From Thermoplasmata archaeon (GTDB lineage: Archaea > Thermoplasmatota > Thermoplasmata > Lutacidiplasmatales > UBA184): a stretch of 19,888 bases of DNA. Below are positions 1 to 6,372 of this stretch, one piece after another. A program made the translations under genes and the position numbers. The stretch spans positions 1 to 19,888 of the forward strand of contig JASHWL010000045.1 of NCBI GenBank assembly GCA_030044105.1, given 5' to 3'. Each line of letters starts with the position of its first letter. Within the stretch, counting starts at the first letter, position 1. The notes beneath the pieces were generated by a model. The model did not search any database and was not told the origin of the DNA. It saw nothing but the letters and a program-made list of their open reading frames with translations.

Positions 1-99
1 GCGGCTCGTTCGAACCCCCGACCAACTGGTTAAAAGCCAGCTGCTCTGTGTAGGGCCGGCGGGGGCGCCGCGCGGCCAACCTAGCTGAGCTACGGGCCC
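1..99 (-). tRNA. tRNA-Lys(UUU), intron-containing, 3' part outside window
   Basis: The acceptor 5' strand GGGCCCG starts at 99. It is followed by U8-A9, a D-stem GCTC (90-87), a 7-base anticodon loop CTTTTAA with anticodon TTT at 34-32, and the T-loop start TTCGAA (14-9). The D-loop carries an insertion at about 77-49. Around its ends the sequence can form a bulge-helix-bulge: TAGG (83-80) pairs with CCTA (54-51), with 3-base bulges TTG and CAC on opposite strands. Cutting there leaves a normal D-loop closed by GAGC. The intron itself folds as a GC-rich hairpin. After T-loop position 59 the expected CCCCC strand is missing and the sequence reads CGAGCCGC to the window edge. This suggests a second intron at 59/60, with the 3' acceptor at lower coordinates. 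Lys identity is secure; the exact splice sites are inferred. A weak TATA-like stretch lies at about 132-138. Confidence 0.85.
49..77 (-). other. tRNA D-loop intron (29 nt, BHB-flanked)
   Basis: This insertion interrupts the D-loop of tRNA-Lys. Its ends match the archaeal splicing-endonuclease substrate, a 4-bp central helix flanked by two 3-nt bulges. The interior pairs GCCG with CGGC and then GCGG with CCGC. The boundaries are predicted from the fold and could shift by one or two bases. Confidence 0.65.
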
Positions 100-158
100 G
101 AACCCGTTCCGAACGGAAGGGACCCGGCCGCCGTATTTCAGCGTATCCCTGACGCACG

Positions 159-470
159 TCACGCGAGGCTCTCCAGGCTCGAGATGATCGACCAGATCGC
201 GGTGCGGCCGTGGGTCGGCAGGTTCGGGTCGTTGGCGAGATCGTCGAGGACGTAGACGGCGCTCGCGATCCGCACGTCGAGCGCGACCCGGGGCTTGAGC
301 AGCGCGTCGCGCGCGGACTGCGCCCCGCGCCGGATGTTCCGCGGGACGGTCGTGTCGTCCACCAGCTCGGCGAGCGACTCGAAGACCGGCTGGAGCGCCG
401 GCGTCTCGAGCTCGATCGGCGTGGTGCCGGCCGCCGGCGCGCTTCCGCCGGCCGCGGTGGAGGGCGTCAC
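159..470 (-). CDS. UPF0147 family protein
   Basis: This 103-residue protein matches the archaeal UPF0147 family (COG1698) over its last 80 residues. The family signature is visible in ELVDDTTVPRNIRRGAQ, in the central RIASAVYVLDDLANDPN, and in the closing HGRTAIWSIISSLESL. The family is small, helical, nearly universal in archaea and of unknown function. The first 25 residues are Ala/Pro/Thr-rich and look like an unstructured extension. The start is GTG at 470, and its bases overlap the TGA of the upstream Lrp-like gene (GTGA), so the two are probably translationally coupled. The tRNA-Lys gene lies 60 bases downstream on the same strand. The family call is firm; no biochemical role can be assigned. 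Confidence 0.9.
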   Translation of the reverse strand: MTPSTAAGGSAPAAGTTPIELETPALQPVFESLAELVDDTTVPRNIRRGAQSARDALLKPRVALDVRIASAVYVLDDLANDPNLPTHGRTAIWSIISSLESLA

Positions 471-808
471 GACGCGCGGGGCTCCCCGGCCTCCTTGTAG
501 GCCGTCACGACCAGCAGCGTCTTCGTCTCGCGGATCCCGTGCACGCCGGGCAGCCGGTGGAGCACGAAGTCCTTGAGCTCGTCATAGTGGGGGAACCGGA
601 CCTTGAGGAAGATGTCGGTGTCGCCGGTGACGAGGAAGACGTCCTCCACCTCGGTGAACCGGGCGACCTCGCTCGCGACCGTGTCGGCCTCCGCGGTCTC
701 GACCTTGAGCGCGATGAGCGCCACCACGTGGTCGTCGCCCCAGACCTTGGTGAAGGCGCTCTCGACGGCGCGGCTGACCGGCGGCTTCTGCGACCCCGAC
801 CTCTGCAT
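467..808 (-). CDS. Stand-alone Lrp/AsnC ligand-binding (RAM) domain protein
   Basis: The protein has 113 residues. After about 28 N-terminal residues, the rest is a single RAM/Lrp-AsnC effector-binding fold: the strand VVALIALKVETAEADTV, then the DVFLVTGDTDIFLKVRF core and the closing IRETKTLLVVTAYKE. There is no helix-turn-helix, so it should not bind DNA alone. Such short Lrp-like proteins are common in archaea. They form dimers or higher oligomers that bind amino acids and may pair with full-length Lrp regulators. The ATG at 808 is preceded by a purine-rich Shine-Dalgarno-like stretch (GAGAGGGAG). The gene lies between a 57-residue unknown and UPF0147 in an apparent leftward operon. The ligand is unknown. 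Confidence 0.88.
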   Translation of the reverse strand: MQRSGSQKPPVSRAVESAFTKVWGDDHVVALIALKVETAEADTVASEVARFTEVEDVFLVTGDTDIFLKVRFPHYDELKDFVLHRLPGVHGIRETKTLLVVTAYKEAGEPRAS

Positions 809-872
809 GGTGCTCCCTCTCCGTACGTCCTCTGTGAATCCCCGACTGCGAATGCCCGGTGCGTGGTGAACG

Positions 873-1046
873 CTACGTCACCGGGGCGGACTCAAACTCC
901 TCTTGGAGGTCGTTGATGACCTGATCGATCACAGACCCGGACGAGGGTCCCCGGTACTCCCGGATGCCCCCCGCCTCGCTCGACACGCGCGCGACGAGTT
1001 CGGTCGGCCCGCGGAGGAACTCCACGCTACAGATGAACTCCTCCAC
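873..1046 (-). CDS. Small conserved-looking protein of unknown function (57 aa)
   Basis: This short leftward ORF starts at GTG 1046 and ends with TAG at 873-875. The product begins MEEFICSVEFLRGP, continues with a strand ELVARVSSEAG, and ends in an acidic helix VIDQVINDLQEEFES. The pattern looks like a compact beta-beta-alpha protein and not like random antisense. No ATG lies in frame upstream. A clear TATA box (GTATATAG, 1100-1093) lies about 50 bases before the start, with a GGTGGGG purine stretch between them. The gene heads the leftward group with the Lrp-like and UPF0147 genes. I do not recognise a named family. The start codon is the least certain element. Confidence 0.6.
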   Translation of the reverse strand: MEEFICSVEFLRGPTELVARVSSEAGGIREYRGPSSGSVIDQVINDLQEEFESAPVT

Positions 1047-1092
1047 TGTGATGGCCGGCCCCCCACCGCGCCGAGCGCCCGAAAAAGTCCTA

Positions 1093-1100
1093 CTATATAC
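1093..1100 (-). promoter_or_regulatory. TATA box for the leftward 57-aa/Lrp-like/UPF0147 group
   Basis: The minus-strand sequence GTATATAG is the best TATA match in the left part of this GC-rich window. Transcription would begin near 1070, giving a leader of about 24 bases before the GTG at 1046. TATATA is nearly symmetrical, but no + strand gene starts within 200 bases, so leftward use is favoured. Confidence 0.6.
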
Positions 1101-1313
1101 GCTTTGGGGACGGCGAGAGCCCCGAGAGAACGCCCGGGAGCCCTCCGATTCCCGAGGGGGTGCCGACAGGTCCCGCCCCAACCTAGGACGGGACGAGGAC
1201 GATGCCCGATATGGGCCTCCGGCGGCGGGATCGGTCCGTGCCCGCGCCCGCTCGGCCCCAAGAATCTCCACAAAGCTTCCAAGCGACCCGGGCTTCGGAA
1301 GGCGAGGGGACCG

Positions 1314-2102
1314 ATGACAAGGGCAGAGGGGATCGAGCGAGACCTCGGAACGCGCTGGCGCGGGCGCCGACGCGCGACGGTGACCCTCGCGACCGGCGGG
1401 GCTGGGGCCCTCACGCTCCTTCTCCTCGTCTCGGGCACGAGCCTGGGAGCTTCCGCCGCGTCCCACCCGTCTCACTTTCACCTGGTCGCGCCGTATTCGG
1501 GCGAGGGGTACGGCGAGGTGGGCGTCTTCAATTCGGGTTGCCGACTGACCGACTCGACCCCGGTGGACCCGGTGGTGAACAGCAGCTCGGGCTGGGCGGA
1601 GATGTCCGGCAAGGTGACGGCCGGTAGCTGCGGCGCCAGCAACTCCTCGACGGAGGTCACGCTGTTCGGCGGGCTCGATTCGAACGCGACGTTCCAGACG
1701 ACGAACGGAGTGCATACGCTCACGTCCCGCTGGGTGATCGATCTGAGCACGCACCTTACGGCGAGCCCGGGCGGCCCGACCCAGAATGCGACGGCCGAGC
1801 TGATCGTCTATCCGTACATGTATCTCGCCGACCTCACGAGCGGCGCGGTCTACATGGGCAGCCAACCCTTCGCGATCTACGAGAACGTGAGCTCCGGCTC
1901 CTTCGCGCACACGTTCGCGCACGTCCACACCAGCTCGTCGATCGTGACCACGTTCGTGCGCAGCCACACCTACGAGTTCGGGGTCGGCATCGAGGTCGAG
2001 CTGGTGGCCTCAGTGACGCCGGGCACGAGCAGCGCGTCGGCGTCGGTCAACATGGCGACCGGGGCGCGCGGAGCCGAGCTGCTGTCCGTGACTCTCTCCT
2101 GA
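1314..2102 (+). CDS. Secreted or membrane-anchored surface protein, unknown function
   Basis: The product has 262 residues. The N-terminus has an Arg-rich n-region (RGRRR, 16-20), a hydrophobic segment at about 21-40 (ending in TLLLLVSG), and an Ala-rich possible cleavage region near 46-49. This is a Sec signal peptide or an N-terminal anchor. The rest is Ser/Thr/Gly/Val-rich and beta-like, with two Cys residues that could form a disulfide and five Asn-X-Ser/Thr sequons (NSS, NSS, NAT, NAT, NVS), consistent with an archaeal N-glycosylated exoprotein. The ATG at 1314 is preceded by GAGGGG, with 4 to 5 bases between; upstream in-frame sequence is low-complexity and excluded. Neighbours do not suggest a role. 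I do not recognise a domain family. Confidence 0.75.
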   Translation: MTRAEGIERDLGTRWRGRRRATVTLATGGAGALTLLLLVSGTSLGASAASHPSHFHLVAPYSGEGYGEVGVFNSGCRLTDSTPVDPVVNSSSGWAEMSGKVTAGSCGASNSSTEVTLFGGLDSNATFQTTNGVHTLTSRWVIDLSTHLTASPGGPTQNATAELIVYPYMYLADLTSGAVYMGSQPFAIYENVSSGSFAHTFAHVHTSSSIVTTFVRSHTYEFGVGIEVELVASVTPGTSSASASVNMATGARGAELLSVTLS

Positions 2103-2124
2103 GGCTCCCTCGGAGGGTTCGCCG

Positions 2125-2145
2125 TCTCGCTGTCCTCCAGCGAGA
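2125..2145. other. Perfect 8-bp inverted repeat (hairpin)
   Basis: TCTCGCTG (2125-2132) and CAGCGAGA (2138-2145) are perfect complements separated by a 5-base loop, TCCTC. The hairpin begins 23 bases after the stop codon of the secreted-protein gene and lies before purS. It could stabilise the 3' end of the upstream transcript or assist termination. There is no T-run after it, so a classical intrinsic terminator is not supported. Confidence 0.4.
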
Positions 2146-2244
2146 ACTCGAAAGGGGCTGCCCACCGCGACACCCGATCCCCGGGCCGCCGCGGCCCGCT
2201 CAGGGTTATCTGTCCGGCGTGGTCCCGAGAGCGGAGGGACCCCC

Positions 2245-2511
2245 CTGTCGTACTCTCCCCGCCGCACGCGGGTCGAGATCCGCGTGGAACTGAAGGAGGG
2301 GATCCTCGACGCCGAGGCCGAGAGCGTCCTGAAGTCGTTGACCCTCCTCGGGATCCCCTCGCTCCGACGGGTCACGACGGCCCGCATCTACGATCTCGAG
2401 TTCGACGGCGCCACGGAGACCGAGGCGCTCGGCCGCGCGCGGGAGGCCGTCGACCGACTCCTCGCCAACCCGGTCATCCACCGCGTGACCGTCCGTCCGG
2501 TCGCGCCGTAG
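2245..2511 (+). CDS. purS: Phosphoribosylformylglycinamidine synthase subunit PurS
   Basis: PurS is the small bridging subunit of the PurSLQ FGAM synthase complex in purine synthesis, and it carries ammonia transfer between PurQ and PurL. The sequence shows the family pattern: first strand VEIRVELKEGILD, helix AEAESVLKSLTLLGI, then LRRVTTARIYDLEF and the C-terminal helix with LLANPVIHRV. The first canonical codon, GTG at 2284, would cut off half of the first strand. The only alternative in frame is CTG at 2245, which is correctly spaced after GGAGGG (2233-2238) and gives 88 residues against 80-85 for the family. I therefore place the start at CTG 2245, as an inference. purL begins 5 bases after the stop. 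A weak TATA-like GTTATC lies at about 2205. Confidence 0.85.
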   Translation: MSYSPRRTRVEIRVELKEGILDAEAESVLKSLTLLGIPSLRRVTTARIYDLEFDGATETEALGRAREAVDRLLANPVIHRVTVRPVAP

Positions 2512-2515
2512 CGCT

Positions 2516-4846
2516 ATGTCTCCGAGCCGGGCGCACGCGAAGACGGCCTGGGCGGACCGGGTTTCCGTCGTCCCGTTCCGCAGCGACGCGATCTCGAAGC
2601 TCGAGTACGTCTCCCAGGCGCGAGGCCTCGGATTCGACCGCGCCGAGCTCGAGCGGCTCCGCGCCTACTTCCGCCGCGAGGGGCGCGACCCGACCGATGT
2701 CGAGCTCGCCGGACTCGCGCAGAGCTGGAGCGAGCACTGCAGCTACAAGACCTCCCGACCGTTCCTGCGGCGCGCGTTCGGCCCGCTGCGCTCCCCCCCG
2801 CGGGTGCTCGGAACGGGCGACGCCGGGGTCCTCGCGTTCGAGGGCCCGAACGCCTACGCCCTTCGGATCGAGTCGCACAACCACCCGTCCGCGGTCGAGC
2901 CGTACGGCGGAGCCGCCACGGGGATCGGGGGCATCCTGCGCGACGTCCTCACGGTCGGAGCGAAGCCGATCGCGCTCACGGACCCGCTGTTCTTCGGCCC
3001 GCTCGACACGCCGACGGCCGCGCTCCCGCCGGGGGTGAAGAGCCCTCGCTACCTCGCGGAGGGCGTGATCGCCGGCATCCGGGATTACGGGAACCGGGTC
3101 GGTGTACCGACCGTTTCCGGCGGGATATTCTTCGACCCGTCGTTCGTCGTGAACCCGATCGTCAACGTCGGCTGCGTCGGCTTCCTGCCCCGGCGACGGC
3201 TGCTGCGGAACCGGGCCGACCGCCGGGGCGACCGGCTGCTGCTCGTGGGCGGGCTCACGGGCCGGGACGGGATCGGGGGCGTCGCCTTCGCCTCGAAGGA
3301 GCTCTCGTCGCAGAGCGAGACGGAGTCGCGCGGGGCGGTGCAGCTCGGCAACCCGATCATGACCGAGCCGCTCATCCGCGCCTGCCTCGAGGCGTTCGAC
3401 CGCGGCCTGGTGCGCGGCGGCAAGGACCTCGGGGGCGGCGGCCTCGCGGCCGCGAGCGGCGAGCTGGTGAACGCCGGAGGGTTCGGTTCCCACATCGATC
3501 TCGCGCGCGTGCCGCTGCGGGAACCCGGCCTGCTCCCTTGGGAGGTCTGGATCTCGGAGTCGCAGGAGCGGATGCTGCTCGACGTCCGCCCCCGCGACGC
3601 GCCGGCGGTCGCCGAGATCTTCCGACGTCGGGACGTTCCGCTCCGCGACATCGGAGAGGTGACCGACCCACCGTTTGAGACCCTCGAGTGGGAGGGGCGG
3701 CCCGTCGCCCACCTCCGGGTCGGATTCCGCGTGGACCTCCCGCCGCGCCGGCGCCCGACGCGGCCCCGGGCGCGCCGGTTCCGAGCCCCGCCGCCCGTGC
3801 CGGACGAGGACCTCGGAGGGCTCGCGACCGACCTCCTGCTCGCGCCCGACTCGGTCTCGCGGGAGTCGGTGATCCGGGTCTACGATCACGAGGTGCAGGG
3901 ACGCACCGTGATCAAGCCGCTGCACGGCCGCGTCGGGTCGTCCTCCCACGGCGACGCGGCGATCCTGCAGCCGGATCCCGGGAGCCCGCGCGGCCTCGCG
4001 ATCGCGACGGCGGCGCAGCCGTGGGCGTGCCGGGAGGATCCCGAGCCGGGGGCGGAGTGGACCGTGGAGGAGGCGGCGCGGAACCTCTACGCCGTCGGGG
4101 CCCGTCCCGATGCGTTCAGCAACTGCCTCAACTTCGGCAACCCCGAGGACCCCGCGGTCCTGGCGGACTTCGATCGCGTCACGCGAGGCCTCGCCCGGGG
4201 GGCCCGCGCCCTCGGCTTCGCGATCCCCTCGGGGAACGTGAGCCTGTACAACGGCGGCATGGGGGCGGGGATCGCCCCCACGCCGGTGCTGCTCGCGACC
4301 GGGGTCGTGGCCGACGTGCGACGCGCGGTCACCAGCGACCTCAAGGCCGGGGGCGACGCGCTCTACCTCCTCGGGCGTTCCGGACCGGAGCTCGGGGGGT
4401 CGCTCTGGGCCCGGCGGAACGGGCTCGCGGGGATCCGGCCGGCGCGGGCCGACCCCGCCGCGCTCCGCCGGCTGGGCGCCGGGCTCCTGCGTGCGATCGG
4501 TCGCGGGCTCGTGCGGTCGGCCCACGACGTGTCCGACGGAGGGCTCGTCGTCTCCCTCGCGGAGATGGCGTTCGGCGGACGCCTCGGGTTCTCGGTCGAT
4601 CTCGGGGCCACCGGCCTAACGGGAGCCGGTCTCGCGATCGTCGCGGAGGGGGGTTCCCGCCTCGTGGTCGAGGTCGCGCCGGGCGGGGAGCGCGCGTTCG
4701 AGCGGACGATGGCCGGGGTACCGTGCCGGCGGCTCGGAGAGGTCCGGTCGGCGAACGGCGAGCTGTCCTTCCACGGCGCCCACCGGGCGACATTGCGGCT
4801 CGACGAGCTGTACGATCGCTGGCGGGATGGCCTCGGGTTGCCGTGA
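2516..4846 (+). CDS. purL: Phosphoribosylformylglycinamidine synthase subunit PurL
   Basis: PurL converts FGAR, ATP and ammonia to FGAM in step 4 of purine synthesis. At 776 residues it is the small PurL type that lacks a glutaminase domain and needs PurS and PurQ. Visible motifs are WSEHCSYK (residues 71-78, with the catalytic His), the nucleotide/Mg region ESHNHPSAVEPYGGAATG, GKDLGGGGLA, the second-half NCLNFGNPEDP, SGNVSLYNGG, and the C-terminal AHDVSDGGL. The two AIR-synthase-like halves are both complete. The N-terminus has about 30 extra residues before the usual start region, so a later start is possible. It follows purS by 4 bases and precedes dph6 by 7 bases. PurQ is not in the window. 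Confidence 0.97.
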   Translation: MSPSRAHAKTAWADRVSVVPFRSDAISKLEYVSQARGLGFDRAELERLRAYFRREGRDPTDVELAGLAQSWSEHCSYKTSRPFLRRAFGPLRSPPRVLGTGDAGVLAFEGPNAYALRIESHNHPSAVEPYGGAATGIGGILRDVLTVGAKPIALTDPLFFGPLDTPTAALPPGVKSPRYLAEGVIAGIRDYGNRVGVPTVSGGIFFDPSFVVNPIVNVGCVGFLPRRRLLRNRADRRGDRLLLVGGLTGRDGIGGVAFASKELSSQSETESRGAVQLGNPIMTEPLIRACLEAFDRGLVRGGKDLGGGGLAAASGELVNAGGFGSHIDLARVPLREPGLLPWEVWISESQERMLLDVRPRDAPAVAEIFRRRDVPLRDIGEVTDPPFETLEWEGRPVAHLRVGFRVDLPPRRRPTRPRARRFRAPPPVPDEDLGGLATDLLLAPDSVSRESVIRVYDHEVQGRTVIKPLHGRVGSSSHGDAAILQPDPGSPRGLAIATAAQPWACREDPEPGAEWTVEEAARNLYAVGARPDAFSNCLNFGNPEDPAVLADFDRVTRGLARGARALGFAIPSGNVSLYNGGMGAGIAPTPVLLATGVVADVRRAVTSDLKAGGDALYLLGRSGPELGGSLWARRNGLAGIRPARADPAALRRLGAGLLRAIGRGLVRSAHDVSDGGLVVSLAEMAFGGRLGFSVDLGATGLTGAGLAIVAEGGSRLVVEVAPGGERAFERTMAGVPCRRLGEVRSANGELSFHGAHRATLRLDELYDRWRDGLGLP

Positions 4847-4853
4847 GGGACGG

Positions 4854-5558
4854 ATGACCGTCACAGCCCTGGTCTCGGGAGGGAAGGATTCGGTCTATGC
4901 GGCGTACCTCGCCGACACCCAGGGCCGGACGGTGGACGAGTTCGTCACGCTGCGACCCCCGGATCCGGAGTCGATGATGTTCCACACGCCGAACCTGGCG
5001 CTGGTGGAGCTGCAGGCCCGCGCCTGCGGCCGCCGGTACCGCGCGGTGCCCGTCGAGGGCGCGGGCGAACCGGCGGAGCTCGCCGCGCTCGAGCGCGCGC
5101 TCGGCGGCGAGCGCGGCTGGGTGGTCGCCGGCGCGATCGAGTCCTCGTACCAGTGGTCCCGTCTCCTGGAGGTCGGCGCGCGGGTCGGCCGACCGATCTA
5201 CACGCCGCTGTGGCGCAAGGACCCGCATCGCGTGGTCGCCGCCGAGATCGACGCGGGCCTCGACATTCGCATCGCCCACGTCGCCGCCGAAACCCTGGGC
5301 GCGGACCTGCTGGGACGAAGGCTCGACCACGCGCTCCTGACGGAGATCGGTCGCCGGAGCGCGGGGGTGCGTCGGACGCACGTGGCCGGCGAGGGGGGCG
5401 AGTACGAGACGCTCGTCCTCGATGCCCCGTTCTTCGCGTCCCGGATCGAGATCGACCGCGCCGCGCGTCGGGAAGAGCCCTCGCGCGCGACGTGGGCGGT
5501 CGACGCGGCCCACCTCGTCCCGAAGCCGGCGGGTGCTCCGGTCCCGGAGGGGTCGTGA
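4854..5558 (+). CDS. dph6: Diphthine--ammonia ligase (Dph6-type, ATP-PPase)
   Basis: The enzyme amidates diphthine on translation elongation factor 2 using ATP and ammonium, the last step of diphthamide formation. The 234-residue protein starts with [13 protein letters not shown], placing the PP-loop SGGKDS at residues 8-13 as in the DUF71/ATP_bind_4 family. Further family marks are [11 protein letters not shown], the segment PLWRKDP, and [16 protein letters not shown] near the C-terminus. The ATG at 4854 is chosen because it sits directly before the first strand; the upstream in-frame ATG lies inside purL. The gene is 7 bases after purL and overlaps the next gene by 4 bases (GTGA), so it is almost certainly co-transcribed with the purine genes. 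Close DUF71 paralogs of other function exist, so the exact reaction is strongly suggested but unproven. Confidence 0.88.
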   Translation: MTVTALVSGGKDSVYAAYLADTQGRTVDEFVTLRPPDPESMMFHTPNLALVELQARACGRRYRAVPVEGAGEPAELAALERALGGERGWVVAGAIESSYQWSRLLEVGARVGRPIYTPLWRKDPHRVVAAEIDAGLDIRIAHVAAETLGADLLGRRLDHALLTEIGRRSAGVRRTHVAGEGGEYETLVLDAPFFASRIEIDRAARREEPSRATWAVDAAHLVPKPAGAPVPEGS

Positions 5559-6313
5559 GGCCGCGGTCCGGCTCGCCGGCCGCGCGCCGCGCCGCGGCGG
5601 CGTTCGGGGCCGCGGTCGGGGACCGGTCCGCGCGACCGGACTATCGCTGGATCGCGCGGCTCACCGGGGCCTCGCCCGACTCCGTCGCCGACGTGGTGGC
5701 CGAGGCCGAAGCGCTCGTGCCGATGGAGATCGCGATCCGCCGCGCGCATCGGGCCACCGGCCGGGTCGGGGGGTTCGCGCAGATCCGGGCCCCGCTCGAG
5801 CTCTACGCGATCACGCGGCTCCAACGCCCCGACACCGTGGTGGAGGTCGGCGTGAGCAGCGGGGTCTCCTCCGCGCACTTCCTCGCGGCGCTCCGCCGCA
5901 ACCGGCACGGGCGGCTGCACTCCATCGATCGCCCGACGTTCCAACGCGGACCCCGGCTCGCGCGGAACGAGTCGCCGGTGTCGATCCCCCCGGGCCGCTC
6001 GAGCGGATGGGCCGTGCCGTCGAGGCTGCGCACGCGCTGGGACCTCCGCCTCGGGCCATCGCAGCGCCTGCTGCCCCGCGTGATCCGGGAGCTCCCGCCG
6101 ATCGGGATCTTCCTGCACGACGACCTGCACACGCCCGCGCACCTCGCGTGGGAGCTGCGGACCGTCCGGCCCCGGCTCGCCCCCGCGGCCGTGGTGCTGG
6201 CCGACAACTCGCGGTGGACGGGACGCGCGTTCCCCCGGTTCGCCGAGCGCGAGGGTGTGCGCTGGACCGCCCGTCGCGGGACCGATCTCTGGGGCCTGCG
6301 TCTCGCCGCGTGA
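5555..6313 (+). CDS. Class I SAM-dependent methyltransferase, substrate unknown
   Basis: This 252-residue protein has the Methyltransf_24-like layout. The N-terminal helical part runs to about residue 88. Motif I follows ([20 protein letters not shown]) with an acidic strand end (LHSID), then a late motif [17 protein letters not shown], with [10 protein letters not shown] as strand 5. The start is GTG 5555, overlapping the stop of dph6 as GTGA. Longer in-frame sequence upstream lies inside dph6 and is rejected. It is not Dph5: the diphthine synthase fold (class III, tetrapyrrole-methylase-like) is absent. Its placement at the end of purS-purL-dph6 suggests co-expression, but I cannot say whether it acts on a protein, a small molecule or a surface sugar. 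The family call is good; the substrate is unknown. Confidence 0.8.
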   Translation: MRPRSGSPAARRAAAAFGAAVGDRSARPDYRWIARLTGASPDSVADVVAEAEALVPMEIAIRRAHRATGRVGGFAQIRAPLELYAITRLQRPDTVVEVGVSSGVSSAHFLAALRRNRHGRLHSIDRPTFQRGPRLARNESPVSIPPGRSSGWAVPSRLRTRWDLRLGPSQRLLPRVIRELPPIGIFLHDDLHTPAHLAWELRTVRPRLAPAAVVLADNSRWTGRAFPRFAEREGVRWTARRGTDLWGLRLAA

Positions 6314-6341
6314 TCCCGGGCCGCTCGGACTCCGCCCCCGG

Positions 6342-6350
6342 CCTTATCAT
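6342..6350 (+). promoter_or_regulatory. TATA-like box for the acyl-CoA mutase gene
   Basis: CCTTATCAT stands out in GC-rich surroundings and its centre is 26-27 bases before the ATG at 6373. That is the spacing expected if transcription begins at the start codon, giving a leaderless mRNA. Confidence 0.55.
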
Positions 6351-6372
6351 TCCCCCGGACCCTTGGGGAGCG

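Noticed and set aside
2474..4525. 683-residue leftward open frame
   Set aside because: It is exactly antisense to purL, whose motifs are complete. The composition is Arg/Glu/Pro-rich and domainless.
5555..6313. Methyltransferase as diphthine synthase Dph5
   Set aside because: It has the class I motif VVEVGVSSG and none of the tetrapyrrole-methylase-type features of Dph5.
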